Shown here: positions 28,601-35,913 of the stretch, piece after piece
How positions within the stretch are numbered: position 1 is the stretch's first letter
How the letters are laid out: the number at the start of each line of letters is the position of its first letter
Source: Kordia antarctica
GTDB taxonomy: Bacteria > Bacteroidota > Bacteroidia > Flavobacteriales > Flavobacteriaceae
Assembly (NCBI RefSeq): GCF_009901525.1
Contig: NZ_CP019288.1
Location: 4,121,501-4,185,500, forward strand
Length of the DNA stretch: 64,000 nt
Reading direction: 5' to 3'
The notes under the pieces: model-generated
Seen by the model: the letters and a program-made list of their open reading frames with translations, nothing else
Databases searched by the model: none
What the model was told of the DNA's origin: nothing
Made by a program: the position numbers and the translations under genes

Positions 28601-31600
28601 CAACAACAATCCAAACTTTGCAGGACAACCTGATCCAGATAGTTGGGGAGGAATTATGCGTCCTGTAACCACGACAAACTTTGAGCAAGCAAATGTTGAA
28701 TACATTCAATTTTGGGTATTAGATCCTTATTTCTCTGACGGAAACACGACAAGTCCAGGTGGAGAATTGGTTTTAAACATCGGTAACATTTCTGAAGATG
28801 TACTAAAAGATGGTCGTAAACAATACGAAAACGGATTGCCAGAAGCAAATGCAATCAATCCATTAGTAACACAAACCATGTGGGCAAAAGTACCGCAAAC
28901 ACAATCATTAATATATGCGTTTGATGCTGATGATGCAAACCGACAAGTACAAGATGTTGGTTTAGATGGTTTGCCAGATGATGAAGAAGGTGCAAAATAT
29001 ACAAACTATGCAGGTGAAGCCGATCCGGCAGCAGATAACTATCAATATTTCTTAAATGCTGATGGAGATGTTTTAAATCGATATAAAAACTACAACGGTA
29101 CACAAGGAAACTCACCAATTGCAGTTTCAGACACAAATAGAGGTTCAACAACGGTTCCGGATGTGGAAGACATTAACCGAGATCAAACCATGAATACGAT
29201 TGATAATTACTATCAATTCAGAGTTCCTATCAATCCAGGAATTAGTTCATCGTCAACATACATCGCAGACGAACGTACTGTTGTAACTGAACTGCCAAAC
29301 GGTTCGTCAATCAACTCGCGTTGGGTTCAATTCAAAATTCCAATCTCTGAATTCCATCAGTCGCCAGATGCTACGGTAACGCAAAATGAAAAAATTCCAT
29401 TAAATGATTTACGTTCTATTCGTTTTATTCGTATGTATATGACAGGTTTTAACGAGCCAACAGTATTACGTTTTGCAACGTTAGATTTAATTCGTGGTGA
29501 TTGGAGACGTTATAATCTTACATTACAAGACAATGGCGACAGTCCGCAAGATGGTGTAGATACAGGAACACAATTTGATGTAAATACAGTAAATATTGAG
29601 GAAAACGCTAACAAAGATCCAATTGGGTATGTAGTGCCTCCGGGAGTTGTGCGTGAACAATTAAACAATAATAACACCGTAATTCGTCAAAATGAACAAT
29701 CGCTTTCAATGTCAATTTGCGATTTAGAATCGGGAGATTCCAGAGGTGTTTTCAAAAATATTGATATTGATTTACGACAGTATAAAAACTTAAAAATGTT
29801 TGTGCATGCGGAATCATTAGCTGGACAATCACAACAATTAGGAGATCAACAAGCAGTCGCTTTCTTGCGATTTGGAAATGACTTTACGCAAAACTACTAT
29901 CAAGTTGAAATTCCATTAAATGTAACAGCAGATAATGAATCTTCGCCAGAAGATGTTTGGAAAAATGAATTTGACATTCCATTAGCATTATTAACACGAA
30001 TTAAAGCAGCAAACTTCAACAATGCCAGTGGCGCTACAGAAGCAGCGTATTATAATGAGAATGCAGATGAAATTACGAATCAATTTGCAGATTACGCACC
30101 CGATGAGCGCATGAGAATTGCCATTATTGGGAATCCAACAATTGGTCGCGTACGTTCACTTATGGTGGGTATAAAAAATACAACAGCAATAAATTTAGAT
30201 GCAACAAATACGCCAGTTGGTGGAATTCCAATTTGTGGGGAATTTTGGTTTAATGAATTGCGTTTGTCAGAATTAGAAAATCAAGGTGGTTGGGCAGCTG
30301 TAGGTTCATTAGATGCAAACTTAGCCGATTTTGCTACGATTTCTGCAACAGGAAGAATGAGTACAGTTGGTTTTGGAACCTTGGAGCAATCGCCAAATGA
30401 AAGAAGTAGAGAAGATGTAAAGCAATATGATATTGTGACCAATATAAGTCTTGGACAATTACTACCTAAAAAATGGGGAATTAAAATTCCTTTTAATTAT
30501 AGTATTGGTGAAGAAGTCGTTACGCCAGAATATGATCCGTTTTATCAAGATATTCGTTTAGACGATCGATTGGATTTAGCCGATACGCAGGCAGAAAAAG
30601 ACAGAATCACAGAAGAAGCTGTTGATTATACAAAACGAACAAGTATCAACTTTATTGGTGTTCGAAAAGAAAGAGGCGCAGAACAAAAGCCACATTTCTA
30701 TGATGTAGAAAACGTTACACTTTCATATTCATATAACGAAACAGAACACCACGATTACGAAATAAAATCGTTACGCGATCAAAATGTACGTGCAGGTTTA
30801 GATTATAACTTCAACTTTCAGCCAACATCAATTGAGCCATTCAAAAAGAACGATTCTTTATTTACTGGAAAATATTGGAAATGGTTAAAAGATTTCAATT
30901 TCAATCCATTACCAACAAGTATTTCGTTAAACTCTAACATTACAAGAAGTTTCAACGATCAAGTGTATAGAGATCCATTATTGCCAGATGCAGAAACGGA
31001 AAACTTACCACGATTGCAACAACGTAACTTTTTATTCGATTGGTCATATGCGGTTAATTACAATTTAACAAACTCACTGCGTTTCAACTTCACGGCAGCC
31101 AATAACAACATTGTTAACAATTACTTTGATGAAAATGATGAAATAGATGTTGATTACGGAATTTGGGACGGATTTTGGGATGTTGGAGATCCAAATTTCC
31201 ATACGCAATCATTACAATTGACATATGATTTGCCATTAAACAAAATTCCAACGTTTAGTTTCTTAAATGCAACCTATAGTTATACGGGAGATTTTAACTG
31301 GCAACGTGGTTCGGATGTGTTACAACAAGTTTCGGGAGAACGCTTAAACACGATTCAAAACGCAAACACACATACTATTAATGCTACGTTGGATATGACA
31401 AAATTCTATAAACACATAGGATTTGTGAGAAAACGTAAAACGAATCAGAAAACAAACTTGCGTTCAGGAAATACCAGTAAACCAGGTGTTCCGGGAAGTA
31501 TTGCGACAAATCAAGACAAGGATAAAACATCGAAATCAAGTGCTGGAGCAAAAATTTTCAATACGGTTGTAGATGTTGTTGGAAGTGTAAAAAGAATCAA

Positions 31601-32915
31601 TATAAGTTACTCAGAAAATAACGGTAAAGTACTACCAGGATATACACCTTCTATCGGATTCATTGGAACCTTAAAACCATCTATCGGATTCGTATTTGGT
31701 AGTCAAGCAGATGTTCGGTATGAAGCAGCGCGAAGAGGATATTTAACAGAGTTTTCAGAATTTAATCAGCAATTTACGCAAGTTCATAACAAAAACTTAG
31801 ACATTTCAGCCTTAGTTGAACCATTAAAAGACTTAAAAATTGATCTAGTTGCCAATCGTAATTATTCTGAGAATTTCTCGGAACAATTCAACGTTCAAAA
31901 CGGAGAGTACATTTCGTTATCGCCAAATGGCACAGGAAACACTTTTGGAAACTTCGGAATCTCTACATTATTATTAAAAACGGCTTTTCAACAAAGTGAT
32001 GCAGACAAATCGATTACGTTTGAAGAATTTGAAGACAACCGACAAGTCATTGCAGAGCGTTTAGCCATTGCAAACGGTCAGCCTTTAACAGATACTGATG
32101 GCGACGGTTATCCTGATGGATACGGAAAAACGAATCAAGCAGTATTATTACCAGCTTTTTTAGCAGCGTATTCTGGGAAAGATGCAAATGACATCAAACT
32201 AGTAGCTTTTAGAGATGTGCCAATTCCAAACTGGACGATAAAGTATACAGGATTAATGCGATTAAAATGGTTTAAAAAACGTTTCAAGCGTTTCTCATTA
32301 GCGCATGGATATCGTTCAAGTTATACGATCAATTCATTCAGAAACAATTTAGATTACGAAGCAGATACACCATTTGCTGCCACAAACGTAGATCAAGGAG
32401 GAAACTTTCATAATCAAAATATATTCTCCAATGTAAATTTAGTAGAGCAATTCAATCCATTAATCAGAGTTGATTTTGAGATGAAAAATTCTATCAAAAT
32501 ATTAGCAGAGATCAAACGTGATCGAGCATTATCATTAAGTTTTGATAACAACCTACTTACAGAAGTATCTGGAAACGAATACATCATTGGATTAGGATAT
32601 CGTTTTAAAGATGTTAGAATCGATACACGAATTGCAGGAAAGAAAACCACGCTAAAAGGTGACTTAAACTTAAAAGCCGATTTATCGCTGAGAGAAAACA
32701 TTACTATCATTAGAAGTTTGGACTTATTCAACAATCAAGTAACAGCAGGACAAACACTTTGGTCGTTAAAATTCACGGCAGATTATGCACTAAGTAGAAA
32801 CTTAACAGCAGTATTCTATTATGATCATACATTCTCTAAATTTGCAGTATCTACAGCGTTTCCACAAACCACTATTAGATCAGGAATTACCCTTCGATAT
32901 AATTTTGGAAATTAA
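25671..32915 (+). CDS. sprA: Type IX secretion translocon / gliding motility protein SprA
   Basis: SprA is the giant outer-membrane beta-barrel through which type IX cargo crosses, and it is also needed for gliding. The 2414-residue length, the signal peptide (hydrophobic core about 14-27, ending TAQEP), the long beta-rich body and the conserved segments around SVRGEFAYLLPGSPK and the YVDDFEGAQSTIDI stretch agree with the family. The C terminus ends in a beta-strand with a terminal aromatic-rich motif. The start is a TTG at 25671, since no ATG precedes the signal peptide. The order maeB-ruvA-sprA-gcvH is one I recall as common in Flavobacteriaceae. Confidence 0.97.
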   Translation: MKNNTNLITKHIKNALAVFALLFTTILTAQEPTTQPQDTTKTQTGYAIGQIKLKNPSSIVSKYTYDAKIDRYIYTQTVGEYDIRYPLILTPKQYRDLLLKEGMKDYFKEKLDAISGKKDGSEDAQKNLLPKFYINSNFFESIFGGNTIEVIPQGSVAMDLGVRFQKNDNPALSPRNRSNLSFDFDQRISLSLLGKVGERLKINANYDTESTFDFQNQIKLEFTPTEDDILQKIEVGNVSMPLNSSLITGAQSLFGVKTQLQFGKTRITGVFSEQRSQTRTITAEGGGTIEEFALFALDYDEDRHFYLSQYFRDRYDTALENYPFINSPVEITRVEVWVTNRSAQTANVRNIVGLQDLGEANPDRTRIGTALGGGFFNSANPTAFPDNENNDYNPETIGSGSVLTQQIRDIATIQQGFGTASGNVQQGFDYVYLENARKLNENEYKINTKLGYISLNQRLSNDEVLGVAFQYTANGQVYQVGEFANGGIDATQVTTTDANGNPTQIQNQNLVVKLLKSAITEVEDPIWDLMMKNVYATDAYQLSPEDFRLNILYTDPSPVNYITAAASGPALPADVADEILLKVFSLDRLDVYQNPQAGGDGFFDYYPGITVDQEFGRIIFTKVEPFGNYLFEKLRNAASENYDVPANYNGNQTKYVYRSMYVETKAGALDDADLNKFQLKGRYKSQGGDGIPLGAFNVPRGSVVVTAGGRVLQEGIDYTVNYQLGRVQILDEALKASNTPIDVSVENNSLFGQQNKRFTGINVEHQFNDKFLIGATYLNLNERPITQKANYGAEPVNNSIFGFNANYSTEVPFLTRLVNKLPNVDTDVISNVSVRGEFAYLLPGSPKNADFQGEATAYVDDFEGAQSTIDIKSPLGWFLASTPGTPGNTLGDNLGGQFGNDQLQYGYNRAKLAWYTIDPVFYGNQAPGGISDNDLSRSETRRVFVDEIFPQTDIARGQTTIQTTLDLSYFPNERGPYNNNPNFAGQPDPDSWGGIMRPVTTTNFEQANVEYIQFWVLDPYFSDGNTTSPGGELVLNIGNISEDVLKDGRKQYENGLPEANAINPLVTQTMWAKVPQTQSLIYAFDADDANRQVQDVGLDGLPDDEEGAKYTNYAGEADPAADNYQYFLNADGDVLNRYKNYNGTQGNSPIAVSDTNRGSTTVPDVEDINRDQTMNTIDNYYQFRVPINPGISSSSTYIADERTVVTELPNGSSINSRWVQFKIPISEFHQSPDATVTQNEKIPLNDLRSIRFIRMYMTGFNEPTVLRFATLDLIRGDWRRYNLTLQDNGDSPQDGVDTGTQFDVNTVNIEENANKDPIGYVVPPGVVREQLNNNNTVIRQNEQSLSMSICDLESGDSRGVFKNIDIDLRQYKNLKMFVHAESLAGQSQQLGDQQAVAFLRFGNDFTQNYYQVEIPLNVTADNESSPEDVWKNEFDIPLALLTRIKAANFNNASGATEAAYYNENADEITNQFADYAPDERMRIAIIGNPTIGRVRSLMVGIKNTTAINLDATNTPVGGIPICGEFWFNELRLSELENQGGWAAVGSLDANLADFATISATGRMSTVGFGTLEQSPNERSREDVKQYDIVTNISLGQLLPKKWGIKIPFNYSIGEEVVTPEYDPFYQDIRLDDRLDLADTQAEKDRITEEAVDYTKRTSINFIGVRKERGAEQKPHFYDVENVTLSYSYNETEHHDYEIKSLRDQNVRAGLDYNFNFQPTSIEPFKKNDSLFTGKYWKWLKDFNFNPLPTSISLNSNITRSFNDQVYRDPLLPDAETENLPRLQQRNFLFDWSYAVNYNLTNSLRFNFTAANNNIVNNYFDENDEIDVDYGIWDGFWDVGDPNFHTQSLQLTYDLPLNKIPTFSFLNATYSYTGDFNWQRGSDVLQQVSGERLNTIQNANTHTINATLDMTKFYKHIGFVRKRKTNQKTNLRSGNTSKPGVPGSIATNQDKDKTSKSSAGAKIFNTVVDVVGSVKRINISYSENNGKVLPGYTPSIGFIGTLKPSIGFVFGSQADVRYEAARRGYLTEFSEFNQQFTQVHNKNLDISALVEPLKDLKIDLVANRNYSENFSEQFNVQNGEYISLSPNGTGNTFGNFGISTLLLKTAFQQSDADKSITFEEFEDNRQVIAERLAIANGQPLTDTDGDGYPDGYGKTNQAVLLPAFLAAYSGKDANDIKLVAFRDVPIPNWTIKYTGLMRLKWFKKRFKRFSLAHGYRSSYTINSFRNNLDYEADTPFAATNVDQGGNFHNQNIFSNVNLVEQFNPLIRVDFEMKNSIKILAEIKRDRALSLSFDNNLLTEVSGNEYIIGLGYRFKDVRIDTRIAGKKTTLKGDLNLKADLSLRENITIIRSLDLFNNQVTAGQTLWSLKFTADYALSRNLTAVFYYDHTFSKFAVSTAFPQTTIRSGITLRYNFGN

Positions 32916-32927
32916 CAATAATTGGTC

Positions 32928-32958
32928 TTGAAAACTTAGAGAGAAAGAAGTACATTTG
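32928..32958 (+). promoter_or_regulatory. Promoter of gcvH (-33 and -7)
   Basis: TTG (32928-32930), a 20-base spacer and TACATTTG (32951-32958) form a full Bacteroidota promoter 30 bases before the gcvH ATG, just after the sprA stop. gcvH therefore has its own start even if sprA transcripts read through. Confidence 0.75.
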
Positions 32959-32988
32959 CTTATACGATAACAAAAAATAAACATAAAA

Positions 32989-33369
32989 ATGAATATACCA
33001 GCAGACCTAAAATATACAAATGACCACGAATGGGTTAAAATTGAAGGTGACGTTGCAACCGTTGGAATTACGGATTTTGCACAAGGTGAATTAGGAGACA
33101 TTGTATATGTTGATGTTGATACATTAGATGAAGAAGTTGCCAAAGATGAGGTTTTTGGAACTGTGGAAGCTGTAAAAACAGTCTCTGACCTATTCATGCC
33201 ATTATCTGGAGAAGTTATAGAATTCAATGAAGGTTTAGAAGATGAGCCAGAAGCTGTAAACAAAGATGCGTATGGTAGTGGTTGGATGATTAAAATTAAA
33301 CTTTCTGATGTTTCAGAAGTAGAAGGTTTGTTGAGTGCTGAAGCATATAAAGAGTTAATAGTTGGGTAA
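32989..33369 (+). CDS. gcvH: Glycine cleavage system H protein
   Basis: GcvH is the lipoylated shuttle that carries the aminomethyl group between the P, T and L proteins of glycine cleavage. The 126 residues contain the lipoyl attachment motif with Lys63 (GTVEAVKTVSDL) and the conserved GITDFAQGELGDIVYVD segment. Length and motif are canonical. P and T protein genes are not in the window. The gene ends inside the start of the VanZ-like gene (8-base overlap). Confidence 0.97.
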   Translation: MNIPADLKYTNDHEWVKIEGDVATVGITDFAQGELGDIVYVDVDTLDEEVAKDEVFGTVEAVKTVSDLFMPLSGEVIEFNEGLEDEPEAVNKDAYGSGWMIKIKLSDVSEVEGLLSAEAYKELIVG

Positions 33370-33754
33370 GTATCTATTTTCAGCGCTAGCAATAGCTTGG
33401 ACAATTACGATTACAATCCTTAGTTTAATATCGTTAGAAGGAGCGCCTAAAATGGGCATTTCTTTTGCAGACAAACTAGCGCACGGATTGGTATACTTTG
33501 TGGCTGCTATTGTTTGGTTTCTAGCATTTTCAAGAGGAATCACCAATACGTTTTTACAGAAAAATGCGCTACTACTAAGTGCTATTGTTTCTATTATTTA
33601 TGGAATTTGTGTAGAAATCATGCAAGAAACATTAGTAGACAATCGACAAGGAGATTGGCAAGATGTTTTAGCAAATACAACTGGCACAATACTTGCAATA
33701 CTACTCATAAAATACGCTGTTATAAACAGAAGAAAGTTAAAAATAGGAAATTAA
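33362..33754 (+). CDS. VanZ-like family membrane protein
   Basis: A small integral membrane protein of 130 residues with about four hydrophobic segments (near 3-23, 38-55, 65-85 and 100-118). The GISFADKLAHGLVYFVAAIV and DNRQGDWQDVLANTTGT stretches are hallmarks of the VanZ-like family, whose biochemical role outside glycopeptide resistance is unknown. The start is a TTG that overlaps the end of gcvH; no ATG is available before the first helix. It is translationally coupled to gcvH. Confidence 0.88.
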   Translation: MGKYLFSALAIAWTITITILSLISLEGAPKMGISFADKLAHGLVYFVAAIVWFLAFSRGITNTFLQKNALLLSAIVSIIYGICVEIMQETLVDNRQGDWQDVLANTTGTILAILLIKYAVINRRKLKIGN

Positions 33755-33808
33755 TTGTTTTTTTAGTTAATAAATAATTAAATTAGCGAACATTAAAACT
33801 AAAATATT

Positions 33809-34528
33809 ATGGAAGAAAAAAAGAATCCAGATGTTGATCTAAGAAATAATAGTCTTTTCTATCTTGCCTTAGGTTTTGCATTCGTTACATTTTTTATCTG
33901 GCAAGGTATGGAATGGACAGCTTACGACGAAGTTGCAAAAGAAGAAGCAGTTACCATGATTGAAAATGAAGATGAAGAAATGATCATGACGCAACAGTTA
34001 ACTCAACCACCACCACCGCCACCACCACCAGCTCCAGAAATAATTGAAGTTGTAGAAGATGAGGAAGAAGTGGAAGAAACTGTTATCGAATCTACAGAAA
34101 CAACAGAAGAAGAAGTAATTCAAGAAGTTGAAACTGTTGAAATTGAAGAAGAAGAAGAAATTATTGAAGATGTACCATTCTCAGTAATTGAAGATGCACC
34201 AATTTTTCCAGGATGTGAAAAATACAGTAGCAAAGCGGAACGTAAAAAATGTATGTCTGAACAAGTGCAAAAGCACGTAAACAAAAAGTTCAATACGGAA
34301 CTCGCGGGTGATTTAGATTTAACAGGTGTACAAAAAATATTTGTAGTATTCAAAATCGATAGACAAGGTAATATTACAGATGTACGTTCTAGAGCACCAC
34401 ATCCAAGATTAGCACAAGAAGCTGAAAAAGTAATTAGAAGCTTGCCTAAAATGAAACCAGGGAAGCAAAGAGGAAAGCCAGTAGGTGTAAACTACACGTT
34501 ACCAATTGTTTTCAAAGTGCAAGATTAA
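33809..34528 (+). CDS. TonB-family energy transducer (proline-rich)
   Basis: A 239-residue TonB-type protein that would couple inner-membrane proton motive force to outer-membrane TonB-dependent receptors. One N-terminal helix (about 13-33) anchors it. A linker with a run of eight prolines (about residues 68-75) and Glu/Val-rich repeats follows, and a TonB_C domain lies at about 128-239. That domain carries the two-cysteine signature C-EKYSSKAERKK-C and a GNITDVRSRAPHPRLAQEAE segment. No ExbB/ExbD genes are nearby. It is closely related to the next gene, so a local duplication is likely. Confidence 0.93.
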   Translation: MEEKKNPDVDLRNNSLFYLALGFAFVTFFIWQGMEWTAYDEVAKEEAVTMIENEDEEMIMTQQLTQPPPPPPPPAPEIIEVVEDEEEVEETVIESTETTEEEVIQEVETVEIEEEEEIIEDVPFSVIEDAPIFPGCEKYSSKAERKKCMSEQVQKHVNKKFNTELAGDLDLTGVQKIFVVFKIDRQGNITDVRSRAPHPRLAQEAEKVIRSLPKMKPGKQRGKPVGVNYTLPIVFKVQD

Positions 34529-34551
34529 ATAAAAGTCTTTTAAAAATATAC

Positions 34552-34585
34552 AAAAGCCCGAGCAATTTGCTCGGGCTTTTTTTTT
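34552..34585 (+). terminator. Intrinsic terminator after the first tonB-type gene
   Basis: The 10-bp stem agcccgagca (34555-34564) / tgctcgggct (34568-34577) is followed by a run of nine T residues. Confidence 0.93.
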
Positions 34586-34600
34586 GGTACGTTTCTTGTG

Positions 34601-34636
34601 TGGTTAACAGAACATTAACATTAAAACCGATATATT
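34601..34636 (+). repeat. Duplicated leader in front of the second tonB-type gene
   Basis: The bases just before the ATG at 34637, containing acattaacattaaaaccgat, recur almost identically before the 39-codon ORF at 35588, and a shorter version (gaacattaaaact) precedes the gene at 33809. Each copy follows a terminator except the first, and a TAcgTTTC or TAtacTTTC box that could be a weak -7 lies about 40 bases upstream of copies 2 and 3. Confidence 0.6.
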
Positions 34637-35437
34637 ATGAAAAATGTCAATCACACAGAAAATGTGAACGCTATTGGTGTACAAGAAAGTCACCTAGCTA
34701 GAAAGAACGATTTAAAAATCCAACGAAATCCTTTGTTAAGATTCTCAGTAAGTCTCGCGCTGAGTTTATTTATTGTGTACACCGTATTTCAAATTCAAAC
34801 TGAAACGGAAGTTGTAGAAGTAGTCACAGCAGAATTGATGGAGAAAGACACTACTCCGTATGTGCCAGTTTTTCAAGAAGAAGTTGTGGTGGTAAAACAG
34901 ATTGATCCAGAGCCAACAATCAAACCAACATTGATTATTGATGTAATTGAACCTGTTGATAATGATACAAAACTCAAAAAACAGATTTTAGAAACAACTA
35001 TAACGCCAAAAAAAGTTACTTCACTTGTAAATAAAGATGATGTGCCTGTAATGAGCGAAGGTCGTGATGAGAACATAGAAGTTCCTTTTGCATTTATAGA
35101 GGACGCGCCAATTTACCCAGGTTGTGAAAAATATAAAAGCAAAGAAGAACGTAAAAAGTGCATGTCAGAAAAGATTCAGAAGCATGTAAACAAAAAATTT
35201 AATACTGGTTTGGCACAAGACTTAGGGTTGGATGAAGGTAAAAAGCGTATTAATATATTATTTGTGATTGATGAAAACGGAAACGTAACAGGAATTCAAT
35301 CGCACGCGCCGCATCCAGAACTACAAAAAGAAGCAGAACGTGTAATACGATTACTTCCTAAAATGGAACCGGGAAAACAACGAAATCAAAATGTAAAAGT
35401 GAAATATACATTGCCAATCATTTTTAGAGTAAATTAA
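34637..35437 (+). CDS. TonB-family energy transducer, second paralogue
   Basis: The protein has 266 residues. A longer cytoplasmic N terminus (about 1-35, beginning MKNVNHTENVN) precedes one membrane helix (about 36-53), a charged periplasmic linker without the proline run, and a TonB_C domain (about 155-266). That domain is about two-thirds identical by eye to the one in the preceding gene, including C-EKYKSKEERKK-C and KEAERVIRLLPKMEPGKQR. The different linker suggests another reach or receptor. It has its own leader and terminator, so it is a separate transcription unit. Confidence 0.92.
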   Translation: MKNVNHTENVNAIGVQESHLARKNDLKIQRNPLLRFSVSLALSLFIVYTVFQIQTETEVVEVVTAELMEKDTTPYVPVFQEEVVVVKQIDPEPTIKPTLIIDVIEPVDNDTKLKKQILETTITPKKVTSLVNKDDVPVMSEGRDENIEVPFAFIEDAPIYPGCEKYKSKEERKKCMSEKIQKHVNKKFNTGLAQDLGLDEGKKRINILFVIDENGNVTGIQSHAPHPELQKEAERVIRLLPKMEPGKQRNQNVKVKYTLPIIFRVN

Positions 35438-35510
35438 AATAATAGAACAAAAAACTCATCTTAGCTATCTTTTAAGAAAAAGTCAAGATGAGTTCAATAT
35501 ATAAAAAAGG

Positions 35511-35537
35511 AAAACCGAGTTATTAACTCGGTTTTTT
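35511..35537 (+). terminator. Intrinsic terminator after the second tonB-type gene
   Basis: The stem aaccgagt (35513-35520) / actcggtt (35526-35533) can extend inward by two more pairs and ends in six Ts. Confidence 0.9.
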
Positions 35538-35587
35538 AGGTATACTTTCTGTGACATCTCATTACATTAACATTAAAACCGATTATT

Positions 35588-35707
35588 ATGAAAAATGTCA
35601 ACTTAAAGCCTTCAGTAAATGTTACCAAGACTTACCAAGGTCATTTAATCAGAAAGTACGCTACAAAAGTACGAAAAACTAACGTATGTTGCTTTTCTTG
35701 TGTCTAA
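35588..35707 (+). CDS. 39-residue ORF, relic or micro-paralogue of the TonB N terminus
   Basis: The ATG at 35588 opens 39 codons ending in NVCCFSCV and TAA. The first residues MKNVN and the later VN..(Y/V)Q..HL.RK pattern line up with residues 1-23 of the tonB-type protein at 34637, and the 30 bases upstream of the two starts are almost the same. The reading frame then stops where the membrane helix would begin. It may be a truncated duplicate (pseudogene) or a short expressed peptide with a three-Cys tail; I cannot decide. A terminator-like hairpin follows. Confidence 0.5.
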   Translation: MKNVNLKPSVNVTKTYQGHLIRKYATKVRKTNVCCFSCV

Positions 35708-35793
35708 TTAATCCGTATTTATCAGCATAAACGTGCTTCTTCAAGCTAAAAAACGATCAATTTTCACACTTTTTATTATAAAATAACCAAAAT

Positions 35794-35841
35794 AGCACTT
35801 TTGTTTTTTTCTAATGATGAAAAAAACAAACGTGCTTTTTT
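35794..35841 (+). terminator. Long hairpin terminator before the RemB-like gene
   Basis: A 17-bp near-perfect inverted repeat (35794-35810 with 35820-35836, one mismatch) has a 9-base loop and a T-run after the right arm. It would end transcripts of the 39-codon ORF. Confidence 0.7.
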
Positions 35842-35913
35842 AAGATTCTAAGCGCATGATTATGGGGAATGAATCAATTTTAAGTATCTTTCGCTTTCAT
35901 AAAATTCCCAAAT

